DNA of 64,000 nt. It comes from Quercus robur (Eukaryota > Streptophyta > Magnoliopsida > Fagales > Fagaceae). This document shows, piece by piece, positions 40,433-51,932 of this stretch. A program made the position numbers and the translations under genes. Position 1 is the first letter of the stretch. Each line of letters starts with the position of its first letter. The notes beneath the pieces are model-generated. The model made no database searches and had not been told where the DNA came from. It worked only from the letters and a program-made list of their open reading frames with translations. The stretch lies in contig NC_065535.1 of the NCBI RefSeq assembly GCF_932294415.1, forward strand, positions 30,108,782-30,172,781, given 5' to 3'.

Positions 40433-43400
40433 ATGGCTTCCACTTCCCTCACTTCCACTCTCACTCACTCTTCCTCAAATTCCCCATTTTGCCCCATCCC
40501 ACTTTCCCAATTCCCATCTCCACCCCTCATCTCCTTCTCCCATTCCCTTAGGCCTTTCCCTTCAAACCCAAAACCCTTCACTTTCACTTCCACACACCAA
40601 AACAGAACCAATCTTGGATTGCCCATCAGAGCTCAGACTCTGGACTTCTCGGGTTCGTTCTTCGAAGGCGGGTTCGGGTCGGATGAGGACCCACCTTCAC
40701 CGCCTGGGCCGGGCTTGACGGCTGCGGAGGAGAAGGAGGCCCCACAATGCCCACCTGGGCTTCGACAGTACGAGACCATGGCGGTTCTTAGGCCCGACAT
40801 GTCCGAGGATGAGAGACTGACTCTGACCCAGAAGTACGAAGAGGTAAATTATGCTATAAAGTTTGAGGTTTGACGTTACTCTTTGTTTGGTCGCTGAGAA
40901 ATATTTGTGGGTTGAGAATTTTCTTAGTATTAGAATGTTTGTGTATGTGTGTTTTACACTTTGTTTGGTTTCTGAGAAAATTGTGTTTGCTGAGGAGGAT
41001 GTTTGGGAATTTTCTTAATATTAGAATGTGAGAGAGAGAGATATTTGGTTTTGTTTAAATTTAAGAAATAGTTTTTGAGGGGGATGGTTGAGAATTTTCT
41101 TAGCATTTAAAATGTGTTTGCGTGTGTGTGAAAAAAATAATGCTTAATTCAGACAAAAGGGGAGAAAGAAAGATTTGGTTTTGTTTCAATACAAGAAGGG
41201 AAGATCAATTTTTGTATTGGGTTGTGTCTGGTTATGTATATTGGTGAAAGAAAGAAGACTTGGTTCTGTTTCAATGCAAGGATGAAAGTTCAAATTTTGA
41301 ATTGGGTTGTGTCTGGCTATGTATATTGACTTAGAAAGACTTGGTTTTGTTTCAAGTACAAGGAAGGAAGTTAATATATTTGTATTGGGTTGTGTCTGGT
41401 TATATATATTGGTGAAAGAAGACTTGGTTTTGTTTCAAATGCAAGAAAGGTAATTCAATTTTTGTATTGGGTTGTGCTGGTTATGTATATTGGTGAAAGA
41501 AGACTTGGTTTGATTCCATACAAGAAAGAAAGTTCGATTGTATTGGATTTTCTCTAGTCATGTATATTAATGAAAGTAAGACTTGGTTTTGTTTCAATAC
41601 GAGAGAAAGTTCAATGTTTACATTAAGTTGTGTCTGGTTATATATGTTGATGGTAGGTATCTTGGGTGCTTGTCAATATGGCTTCTGTTAATTCCCAATT
41701 CTGATTATTTAAAAGGTATCGATTTCTTTACCAATCCAAAAAAGGGTTTATGTTAATTATGCGAAGTTTACCATGTCTGGTGCCTCATTCCTCTGTAGGC
41801 ACATTTTTGGGAAAGCTTTATATGTAATTTAGGTGTGAGAGTGAATTTCACATGTCTAAGAAGATGCTAAGGCATTGTTACTTAAGACTTATTGCATGGT
41901 TGGAGCACATTTTTTATTTAATAAGCAATGGAGTAGAGGAAAAAATGTGTAATTAAGGTGTACAAATGAGATGGACATTATGCAACTAAGTTGGAGGCAG
42001 TGCCCGTCCAGCTCAATGGTTTGAAACTACACTTTTTCAAAGTATTGAGATGATTCGGTCATTTGCAGGGAGAGTAATGCACCATTGAGGAAGAATGAGT
42101 TGATTCAAGCTGAGGGAATAAAAAAATGTTTGAGGAAGGCCTAGATAACATTAGTAGTAGTGAAAAAGGACATTTCAATTAAGGAATATGACTTCAGATA
42201 GAATAGAATGATGGAAAGGAATGGCTGAACCTTATTAGTCTGTTGAGGATCCATAGTGGACTCCAAAATTTTGGGACTAAGGCTTGGTTGTTATTTTTGT
42301 CTTTTTTTCTAGGTACAAATTTTTCAAACAACCCATTTTTATAATGCTAAAAACTAAGTTGTACCAAACATGCACGTAATAAGTTAACCTAGATTGGATA
42401 TTGCATGCACACTTTATTTGTCTCAAGTTGGTCATTTTCATGGAATGACAATCTCTTTTGTTCCATTCTTTTTTATGTTTAGATATCCTATGTAACTTAA
42501 AAGCTCCTTGTCTTTTCTATAACGTTGGAAGGCACAAAACACTGATTAGATTGTTATATCATTGAAATTGACACAATATTTGAGTCATCAATGGGAATGA
42601 TGATGTGGAATGTAAATTTTTTGTCATTGCACGATTTTCTACCATAGTAATTACTTAATAAGAAAATTTCTCATTATAAATCTTATGTTAGAAACTTACA
42701 AACTCATATATAGAAGAACTTAAATGTGATGTACCCATAACACTCAAGAAATGCAATGTTTAGTTCTGGCTTTTTTTGCCGTGCTATACCTTCTCTACTC
42801 AATTATGAGTTTCATTCATTTCCTGTGCTTCATATGCCATGTATCTCCTGAAGTAGTGCTTCAAAGATCTTTGAGTTGTAAAGATCCTGAGAAACATGGT
42901 GCGACTTTTTGTTGGTCTGCTTTGGATGAATTAAAGATTTTATGTCTAATTAGGATGTCTTGGCTATGGTTAGAATCTTCTATTGAGGCCATGATTTTAA
43001 TTACCAAGTAAGAGCTTAAACATGATTTTAAGGAGCTAAGGAAGGTAATTATTGAGCAAATACTTGTCATGAATTTTAATTTTTGCGGCTTGAAGCATAA
43101 TGACATTGGAAGCACCACCTTATTCGAGGCTTGTTCCAACACCTTGCTTTTGCCGCTCCTTGTATTTCTTATATCTTGGATTCTGGGCATAATTAATTTG
43201 CAAATTGTGCTAAATTTTACAGTTGCTTGTTGCTGGGGGTGGCATGTATGTGGAGGTATTTAACCGAGGGGTAATTCCGCTGGCCTATAGCATAATGAAG
43301 AAAAACAAAGCTGGGGAATCTAACAATTACTTGGATGGTATCTACCTTCTCTTCACCTACTTCACAAAGCCTGAGTCCCTGTCAATTCTTGAGCAGAAGC

Positions 43401-43462
43401 TAAAAACAGATGATGATGTTATCCGATCAATGAGTTTCAAAATAAGGAAGAGGAAGTATTAG
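40433..43462 (+). CDS. RPS6: Plastid small-subunit ribosomal protein bS6c (S6 alpha, chloroplastic)
   Basis: A component of the 30S subunit of chloroplast ribosomes, encoded in the nucleus. Two exons, 40433-40843 and 43223-43462 (phase 0), give 216 aa. The first 60 or so residues are Ser/Thr/Pro-rich without acidic residues (MASTSLTSTLTHSSSNSPFC), a typical chloroplast transit peptide. An acidic, proline-rich linker follows, then the S6 fold: RQYETMAVLRPDMSEDERLT in exon 1, and GIYLLFTYFTKPESLSILEQ with the C-terminal SFKIRKRKY in exon 2. A hallmark of plastid S6 is the variable N-terminal extension after transit cleavage. The single intron (40844-43222) has a minisatellite in its first third. 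The 3' part of the gene is duplicated downstream as a pseudogene. Confidence 0.94.
41160..41660. repeat. Minisatellite in the bS6c intron
   Basis: Six or so imperfect units of about 75-90 bp, each with GACTTGGTTTTGTTTCAA, GTATTGGGTTGTGTCTGGTTA and TGTATATTGGTGAAAG. Looser versions of the same phrases extend left to about 40880. Confidence 0.75.
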
Positions 43463-44860
43463 TTTGGTTTGAATCATTTGTTTTAGCTTTGAGAGGATGA
43501 CCATTAGGAAAGACAAACTTAATATGCACCATGTAATCTCATATCCTGTGGAACTTACTCTCTTTCCCTTCTTTTTGGGATTTTTCATTTTTGTAATTAT
43601 AGTTGGATTGGTGGCAATACAGAATCTATGCAGTTGCTAGAAGTTGCGGATGTGCAAGGTTGTGAGCATATATTTGTGGATATTATGCATCTTATATATG
43701 GGTGTACTTATTTTCTAGTTTCCTCTTTCTTCCACGATTGGATTGAAATGCACAAGAATGCCAATAGTCTCATTGCTTTGAGTGCTAGTTTGGGATGATC
43801 CCCCTTTATTTAAAATGTAGTCATATATTTGCCTGTTGTCAAATAATCATCTAAATTCTTGTCCTTAGACCACTGGGGAAGCGATACAGACAAAAGATAC
43901 CCGTCAATCATCATTAAGGGTTGTGCCAATGAGCAACAAAACTAATGAATTCAAGTTGATTTGACTTGCTCATTTGTGTGGAGATTAAGACAATCCAGCC
44001 TCTCCCAATGATATTACAGCCTCTTGCAAGGTACATGAAGTTCTGATCTTTTTGGACTATAGTAATTTGTGAAAAATGTTCATCCACTGTGTTTCATATA
44101 AATTCATCCTTATTGGCAAGCACTAATCATAAAACTACTTTCATTTGATCATATTTAAATCATGAGAGCTTCTAGTATCAGCCCCTCCCAATGATATTTA
44201 ACTTTGATGCCATCTTAGCAATTGTAGATTCAGCATCAGCCACCACCTGACAGTTGCATTCACCTTTATCAACTGCACCTACAAATTTTGACGGTTACTA
44301 ACTTCTGGGGATATATTACTGGGAATAAAAGTGAGGGCACTTTGTTGTTTGTTCAGTTAAAACATATGTGTTAACTAAGCAGCAACATTTTTTCAATAGC
44401 TGTTGGAGAATCTGAATAAGTGCTGCTGTCTGAAATCTGATCTCATACCCACTTTCTGATAGAGACCTTGCTTCAGAAGCCACCAACAACAGTAAGACCT
44501 CAGTTCAAGTTAGGGACGCTCAGACATCAAAGGGCATCCTAGAAAAGTTTATAAAGAGAACAAGTTGCACCAAGTAGAATCACAAAGAAAATTTGAAATA
44601 CATTAAAATAGTGCAGATGTGTTAGAATATAAGTGTTGGTCTCAAATCTTGTATCCTATGATGCTTAAAGCACCGCTTTTGTGGCTAATTTAAAGAATGA
44701 GTTTGTACATTAGACCCAATAAGAGATGTTTTACACCTGAACAGTTGGACACCATGTCACTACATCAAACAGTTGATTTCAACTCAAAATTGTGATTGAA
44801 TTCTAATATACACATATATTCTATAAAACTTTGTCCTCCATGTTGATTTAAAAAAAAAAA
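41730..44860 (+). repeat. Tandem segmental duplication, copy 1 (bS6c intron half, exon 2 and 3' flank)
   Basis: A 3.1 kb unit repeated immediately downstream (44885-56030). Matching landmarks include TGTCTGGTGCCTCATTC-TCT, GAGAAGATGCTAAGGCATTG-type words, TCTCCTGAAGTAGTGCTTCA, exon 2, AATAGTCTCATTGCTTTGAG, GGTTGTGCCAATGAGCAACA and AAGTGCTGCTGTCTGAAATC. Confidence 0.85.
43463..44860 (+). other. 3' UTR and flank of bS6c
   Basis: The 3' UTR probably ends by about 43700. The remainder to 44860 has no ORF I recognise on either strand. Its later part (44040-44860) recurs at 55230-56030. Confidence 0.45.
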
Positions 44861-44884
44861 GGTTTGGATTCAAACCCCAGATCG

Positions 44885-46230
44885 AACCAATCTAAAAAAA
44901 AGGCTTATGTTATGTATGAGAAGTTAACTACGTCTGGTTCCTCATTCTTCTATAGCACATTTTGGAAAAGCTTTGTATGTTATTTAGGTGTAAGAGTCAT
45001 TTTCACATGTTTGAGAAGATGCTAAGGCATTGTTAAGACAAATTGCAGAGTGGAAAACGTTTCTGCTTTATTAAGCAATGGAGAGGATGACAAAATGTGT
45101 AAATTGAAGTGTGCGAGTGAGATAGAACATTATGCAGTTAAGTTGGAGGCTTAGTGGTCATTTGCTGTACCGGTTTGAAACAACATTTTTTCAAAGTACA
45201 ACTTGCATGTGATGTTTAGGTCATGTGCAAAGTGTAACGATTCACCAATGACCAATGAGGAAGAGTGAGTTGGCTCAAGTATAGGGAATAGAAAAAGGTA
45301 GAGAAATCACCAATGACCAATGAGAAAGAGTGAGTTGGTTCAAGTATAGGGAATAGAAAAAGGAAGAGAAAGACTAAAATAACATTGATAGAAGTTAAAA
45401 AAAAAAGGATATGTCAATAAAGAGATGACAAAGAGTATGATTTCATATAACGATAAAATAGAATGTCGGAAAATAATAGATGTTGCGAACTTTGATTAGT
45501 TGATATACAACCCTTTGGCCCCTTTCAATCAACCCCATTTTTAAAAAGTTGAAAAATAAGCTATACTAAATGGACACTTAATAACCTAAAATTAGATATT
45601 CCATGCACACGTTATCTGTCTCAGGTTTTTTCTTTTCATGGAATGAAAATCTTTTTTGGATCCATTCTTTTTTCAATGTTCAGGTACCCTATGTAAAATA
45701 ATAGCTCCTTGTCTTTTCTTTACCATTGGAAGGCACAAGTCCCCTAATTAGATTGTTGTATCATTGTAACGAGAATCATTGAGTTATAAGTGAGAATGAA
45801 GATGTGGAATGTAAAATTTTTGTCATTGCATGATTTCCTACTATGGTTATTATTTAATAGCAAATTTCTCATTGTAAATATTATGTTAAAAACTTATAAA
45901 TTCATACAATATGTCAATTAGAACTCAACCTAATGCTCAAGAAATGCAGTATTTAGTCTTGACCATGCCATGTTATACCTTCTCTACTCAATTATGAGCT
46001 TCATTCATTTCCTATGCTTTGTATGCCACATATCTCCTGAAGTAGTGCTTCAAGGATCTTTGAGTTGTAATAAAGATCCTGAGAAACATATATGGTGTGA
46101 CTTTTTGTTGGTCTACATTGGATGAAGTAAGATTTTACATCTAATTAGGATGTACTGGCTAGACCATCATTTTAATACTTATCTATGATTTTAGGGAAGG
46201 TAAATTTTGAGCAATATTTTTCTATCTACG
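44885..46230 (+). pseudogene. Copy 2 of the bS6c intron segment
   Basis: Sequence collinear with 41740-43040 of the real intron, at perhaps 80-85% similarity by eye. It includes an internal 60-bp tandem repeat at 45235-45365 (ACCAATGACCAATGAG...AGTATAGGGAATAGAAAAAG). Confidence 0.75.
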
Positions 46231-48177
46231 TGTTGATGCTCATTTTGGGAAGCCTGGTAGAAGGAAGAAGCCCAACAATAAGGGCAGAGAAGAGTTAGTG
46301 AATGGATAGAAAAAACCATTAGGCCCAAGTGGCAAGAATAATGGATCATAGGCCCATGAAATAAACAAATGAGCCTTGAGGAAACAAACGGGCCTAAAGG
46401 AGCCTGGAGAGAGAAAAGTAGCAAGCCCATGGGCAGTATGTGATGTAGAAAAGTGAGAATGGGCCACAGCAAAACCGAAGTAATGCAAGTAAAGAAAGTA
46501 AGGGGCTGATGGAAAGCCCATGAGCCCTAAGGATGAAGGATAAGGTAATTGGGTCAAGGAAGCTTAAAGGAGTTAGTAAAAGCCCATGGGAACGCAGAAT
46601 TAGAAAAAGGGCCGAGGATGTCCAAGGAAAGCAAATGGGCTAAGGATGCCCAAGAAGAAATGAATGGGACAAAGGAGCCCACAAGCAATGTAATAAGAAA
46701 AGCCCAAAATGGCATGAGTATGAATTCAATGACCATATTGAGTCATTGAGAGAAGAATAAGCAACAGACCCAAAGAAGCCCAACAAGTTTGGGTCAAATG
46801 ACATCGCAGCAGGAATGGCAGAGTTGTACGGCAGGAAATGGTAGCAAGACTGCGGAAGGAGTAAAAGAGTAGGCTGAAGGACGAAGAGCCCACAATCAAG
46901 CAAGCCCAGCCCCTAAAGGGAGCAGGCCATAAAGAATGGGAAATCAAAAAATAGCTCACGCCACAAAAAGTCAAGGATGGGTGGCAGAATGTGCAGACGA
47001 GCCTCCAGACCACGGCAAATGCATGAGCAGTAGGCAAGTTTTGGACATACACAGAAGTGGAGCACGCGCAAGGCCCAGACATCATCAGCCTGTACCCAGC
47101 CAATATAGGAAGTGGTGGGTCATGGGTCAGAGGTAAGAGGGCATGGTCTGGCAGTGAGGAGAGGAGAAAACCTATTTTGGGGTTCCTGCTCAGGCTCTTT
47201 TAGGGGAAATGTCCTGTTGGGATGACATACTGCCTAAAAGAAGTAAGGATGAGTTGGAACCACTAGGTGCATGCTATGAGGGATAGGGAGAGAGAGAGCA
47301 CCCACACCATAATAGGTAAGAATGCCACGACAAATAAACAAACAAAATAGTCTTCTTTGTCTGGTGATGGGGAGTGGCATAGCCAGCACAGGTAAGTGGT
47401 GGTGGCTGGGCGACTGACAAACCAGTGGTGGTCGGTAAGGACACCTAGACCAGACAAAGGTAAGTAAAGGCTAAAATGGTAAAAGCCAGTCAAGGTAGGC
47501 ATTATATAAAGGACCCTTGCCGTGCACAGTAGGGGGATAAGGAGGACGGTAATAGTAACCTCTAGGAGAGAATCACAACATATAAGCAAGCATTGAGAAA
47601 GGAAAAGAGAAAAAGAAAAGAAGAATTAGAAATAACGAAAAAACAGAGAGTATAGAATAGCAGACATGCACCGATAGGTTGATCCCCTCTTTCCCTCTAA
47701 AGCTCTGCTCTCTGTCAAAGGCAAAGGATTCTTTTGGGCATAGGCCATTTAGGCCCGTTCCCTCAAAGCAATTAATTTCAGTTTGGGGAGATTATTCGCA
47801 TTGAGGAAATGGTTCCCTTCATGGTTTCAGCCCTGTAACATAACTTGGCATGGCAGACTGACATTTCTCTCTTTGATTCAACAAACTCATTACTATTTCT
47901 TCCCTACTTATTTATGCCATTTCATGTACAGGGAACTTCTTGTCCCTGCCCTTTATTTATTTTGTCTAAGTAGCGACCGTATTTCTTTTGTTATTCTTAT
48001 TATATTTGCCTGCCATATCTTCACATGACCAAAGTTTTGGCAAACGGGGCGTAGTTTGTGTACAAGCCAGACCAAAGTGAGTTACAATTAGGCTGGTCCC
48101 AACTCCCTCATCCAGAATACTTGGGCCCAGTACAGCAGGAGGCAGCCCAGCCTAACATCACAAAAAGGCCCACCACA
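46231..48177 (+). mobile_element. Solo LTR, 1,947 bp, family 1 copy a
   Basis: Begins TGTTGATGCTCATTTTGG and ends AAAGGCCCACCACA, with imperfect target duplication CTACG / CTACA. Interior is full of AAGCCCA-type words. TATA-like TTATATAAAG at about 47504. No coding frame is supported; the open stretches reflect the skewed composition. Same family as 51933-54116. Confidence 0.75.
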
Positions 48178-48520
48178 CTACATAATGTCTAAAAGCTAAA
48201 GCGTATTATTTATTGTTATTATACTTTTTTTGAACCACATCAGTGTAGTATTTCGGTCCATTCAAGTCCAATTTAGTCCACTTTGGTCAGTTTGGTCCAA
48301 TTCAGTCTATTTTGGTCCATTTAGACTAATTGGACCTTAAATTTGTTCTTTTTGTAGGTTTCCTTGTCAGGTTTTGGAATCAATTTTTTTTCTCTCTCTT
48401 AATTTTTGGGTTGAAAAATATGAAATATTATTATATTTAGACCTAACTCTTTAATTTTAGGCTAAAAAATACAAACAAAATGGGCAATAGAAATTAAAGA
48501 TATAGGCCCTAAAAAAGCAA
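48178..48520. other. Remnant between two solo LTRs
   Basis: Contains a short array of TTGGTCCA(T/A)TTNAGTC words (48255-48340), then AT-rich sequence. No gene. Host status (duplicated bS6c intron or another element) is unclear. Confidence 0.4.
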
Positions 48521-49290
48521 TGTGGGGGCCGGTTAACCAATAATTATTAAAACCATGTTAACTGGGCCTGTGGCCTATCCGAGGACGTAAAATTGTCCGA
48601 GGAGGCCCATATCAGGATATAAGGGTAACCAAATGAAAAGAAGAGTAGATATCACGTGAGGTGAGTTCAGTGTTCGTCCGAGAACAAAATCCTTCTTGGC
48701 AATATGTGTCCGAGGACGACCTGAATGCCATATTGTTACAAACACACTTCAGAGCTACATTACCACTAAAGGTGGGACATGGGACCAAGAGTAAGAAAGA
48801 AAAGGGTAAACAAATATCTTTGACAACAGCTGCCTCCGCATTAATTGCCTCTCAACCAACTCTCTGGCCGCATTAATGTGGAGGTGATGCCTGAACAGTG
48901 ATGAAGCAGCCTTACAGCTACTGGTTGGAGGTTCCAGAAGGTGTTGGATGGGACAGGAAGGGATCCCCCAAACCCAACCTACACGTGTGTGGTGAAGATG
49001 ACATCAAGAGGGCAGTATATAACATGGAATAATGCATTGAGAAAAGGGGATCGGAACTTCTAAACGAATAGGACTGAGAAGTAAACCTTATGAGATAAAG
49101 AACTGAACTTGTTTCAAGGAGAAATTGGTCGTTATATTAGTGTTAATTCATCTATAAACGTTAAGTTTAATCGTTTTTCTTTTGGAGTTAACCTAGTTCT
49201 TTGACATCCACGCTCTACAAATTTATTGTTTGAGCCTTTAATGTTCGAACCCAATACGCATTTGGGATCGTTACAAATTGAGTCCTTACA
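48521..49290 (+). mobile_element. Solo LTR, 770 bp, with perfect target duplication
   Basis: Begins TGTGGGGGCCGGTTAACC and ends GAGTCCTTACA. Target duplication AGCAA at 48516-48520 and 49291-49295. TATA box GTATATAACA near 49016. Contains CCGAGGA words like the LTRs of the 27203-38209 element, suggesting a related gypsy lineage. Confidence 0.85.
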
Positions 49291-49295
49291 AGCAA

Positions 49296-49840
49296 TAAAT
49301 ATGATAAATATTCACAAGATTACTTTAAAATTCAAGTTTCAATAATATAAGTATTATACTTATATTTGGAAAGCAAAAACAAAATGCTACAATTTCAAAC
49401 TTATATAATAATATAAACTTAATGCAACATGTTACATGTGTTTCATGAAATGAAGGTGTACTTAAAAAAAAAAAAAAAAAATTCTTGGATATGTTCAAAT
49501 TAGTGAATCGATTATGATATATTTAAAAAAAAAAAAAAAATTAACAACATCTTCTTCTTTTATGTAAAACAATATTATAATTATGTAATTTAAATATTTT
49601 TATAAATTACATTTTTCACACACAAATATATAGTTGTTGAATTATGTTTTATTAAATATATATTAAATTAAATTTTACTGTTGTTAAATGCAAAATACAT
49701 TTTATGTTTCATAACATATAAATAATAAAACTTAAGAAAATAGAAAATACTTTTAAATAACACATGAACTGTTTAACTTACAAATTTTACATTATATTTT
49801 TATAAAATAATTATATTACATTTTCCTGAGCATCGCATGA
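49296..49840. other. AT-rich spacer
   Basis: Very AT-rich with two poly-A tracts; no gene or clear element ends seen. Confidence 0.4.
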
Positions 49841-50009
49841 GTTTGTGATTAGTGAATTTTAATTTTTGCGGCTTAAAGCATGTTGACAGGATGAAAATTG
49901 AAGCGCCCCCTTATTTGAGGCTTGTTGCAATCTTGCTATTGCTGCTCCATGTATTTCTTACATATGAGATTCTGGGAAACTAAAATGCTTATTGTGCTAA
50001 ATTTTCCTG

Positions 50010-50230
50010 TTGCTTGTAGCTGAGAGTGGCATGTATGTGGATGTATTCAACAGAGAGATAATTCTGGGCAACTAATTTGCTTATAGCATCCAGAAGAAAA
50101 ACAAAGCTGGAGAATCTAACATATATGTGGATGATATCTTTGTTCTCTTCACGTACTTCACGAAATCTGAGATCCTGGCAATCCTTGAGAGTACCTTAAA
50201 GGCAGATGAATAAGGAAGAGGAAGTATTAG
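50010..50230 (+). pseudogene. Dead copy of bS6c exon 2
   Basis: Aligned by eye with 43223-43462. The splice acceptor AG is lost (CCTG instead of ACAG), an in-frame TAA appears after residue 21 of the exon, and about 30 bp near the 3' end are deleted. The final codons (AGGAAGAGGAAGTATTAG) survive. The preceding 49850-50009 matches the end of the real intron. Confidence 0.85.
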
Positions 50231-50356
50231 TTTAGTTTGAATAATTTATTTTGCGCTTTGAGTGGATGACCATTATCATTAATAAAGAAAAAATTAATAT
50301 GCACTATGTAAACTCATTTGCCATGGAACAAACTTTCTTTGACCATCTTGTCCTGT

Positions 50357-51201
50357 GGATTCGGATCCTCTCCATTTCTCTTTGAAATAGAGTGTCCATT
50401 TCATGGACAGGATCTGTCTAAAATAAATCAACGCTCTAAAAAGTGCCACGTCAATTAAAACTTAAAATACTCAAACTCAACTATGGTTAACCTTTACTCA
50501 GTAAACCCACCTGCTCTAACTCATCAAACCCATTTTTTCTGAAAATTTCAAAATCTCTCTCTTCTCCAACTCATCTCCAAGCTTCAGTCTCTCTCTCTCT
50601 CTCTTAACCACAGAGAAGCTTTTGAACCAGATCATGGAGCTGAAATTCACATCCAAATCGCTCCAACGCCAAGCCAAGAAATGCGAGAAGGAGGAGAAAT
50701 CCGAGAAGTTGAAGATCAAGAAAGCCATGGAGAAAGGCAACATCGACGGAGCTCGAATCTATGCCGAGAACGCAATCCGGAAACGCATCGCGCAGATGAA
50801 CTATCTCCGCCTCGCCTCTCGCCTCGACACCGTCATGGCTCGTCTCGACACGCAGGCGAAGATGTCCACAATTTCAAATTTTCAAAATTGTGGCTTGATT
50901 TTTTTTACTAAAAAGCTTTGTTTGGTTGCTGGAAAAACGATGGAAAAAAAAAAAACTATTGTAGCGGCAATGGCAGGGTTGAGAAAGAGTGGAGCTTGGA
51001 GATGGGTTTGAGAAGAGAGAGATTTAGAAAAAAATGGTTTAGAGCATGGGTTTACTGAGTAAAGGTTAACCATAGTTGAGTTTGAGTATTTTAAGTTTTA
51101 ATTGACGTGGCACTTTTTAGAGCGTTGATTTATTTTAAACAGATCCTGTCCATGAAATGGACACTCTCCATTTCAAAGAGAAATGGAGAGGATCCGGATC
51201 C
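50357..51201 (+). mobile_element. Pack-MULE (Mutator-like element) carrying a CHMP1 fragment
   Basis: Terminal inverted repeats of about 155 bp (50357-50513 and 51045-51201) are nearly identical apart from a 2-bp indel and a few changes. Each starts GGAT(T/C)CGGATCCTCTCC. The 9-bp target duplication TTGTCCTGT at 50348-50356 and 51202-51210 is the Mutator hallmark. The interior is not transposase but a piece of a host gene. It sits in the duplicated bS6c 3' flank. Confidence 0.92.
50613..50876 (+). pseudogene. Captured CHMP1 (ESCRT-III, VPS46-type) N-terminal coding fragment
   Basis: 88 codons without interruption match the N-terminal helices of plant CHMP1 ([20 protein letters not shown], then [11 protein letters not shown] and [19 protein letters not shown]). 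The original start codon and first few residues are missing; the fragment ends at AKMSTIS, where non-homologous sequence begins. An ATG at 50634 (Met of MELKF) opens a 125-codon frame to 51010 that ends inside the element. CHMP1 normally works at endosomes in multivesicular-body sorting. This fragment lacks the C-terminal autoinhibitory and MIM regions. Whether it is transcribed cannot be told. Confidence 0.88.
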
Positions 51202-51932
51202 TTGTCCTGTATACAATGCCAGTAGTCTCATTGCTTTGAGTAGGTTGGGTTGGTCTTGGTCCCCCTTGCTTTAAAATATAGTTATATATTAACCGTAGAC
51301 CCACGCGTAATGTGTGGGAATATGTGTATATATATATATATATATTATGCAATGGGTGTAATATATAAAATGTAACACTTACTTCAAGTATTGTCAATTT
51401 TTTAAAAAGATTTCTACAAGTATATTTTATCTTTTTATCTCTACAGATATATCATTTTATTTTATTTTTTTGGTTTAATTAATATTTTTTTAAGGTGAAC
51501 CATATCCTTCTAATTTATGTTGTAATGTATTATATTTGCCTAATATACAACTAAACTTTATCGGTTTCAAATTTATTATTCAATTTCTTAAGCAATAAGG
51601 AAATTATCATGATAATCAAAATTTATCACAAAATTACAATGTTATCTTAACCAAAATTAAAATGACACCAAAGGTATAAAAGATAGGCTTTATAATTATT
51701 TATTATTCAAAATTTTAAACAATTGGTAGGCATATTCAAATTCATAGCCATGTAGACTGTGTTTTGATAAAAACTCAAATTCTTATTTCCAAAAAAAAAA
51801 AAAAAAAAAAAAATTAAGTATTAACCCAAACCAAAATTTAACCAAAGCTATAAAAGGGAGAGATAAAACTTTGTGATGGGAAATTGAAACACAATACCAA
51901 AACACATAATTTAAAAAAAAAAAAAAAACCTT

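Noticed and set aside
43069-44860. Second gene downstream of bS6c, because part of the region is repeated at 55230-56030
   Set aside because: The repetition is explained by the 3.1 kb tandem duplication; no coding frame is conserved between copies.
46191-47103. Several 87-125-codon frames in the first solo LTR
   Set aside because: Same reason: skewed composition of a non-coding LTR; overlapping frames on both strands.
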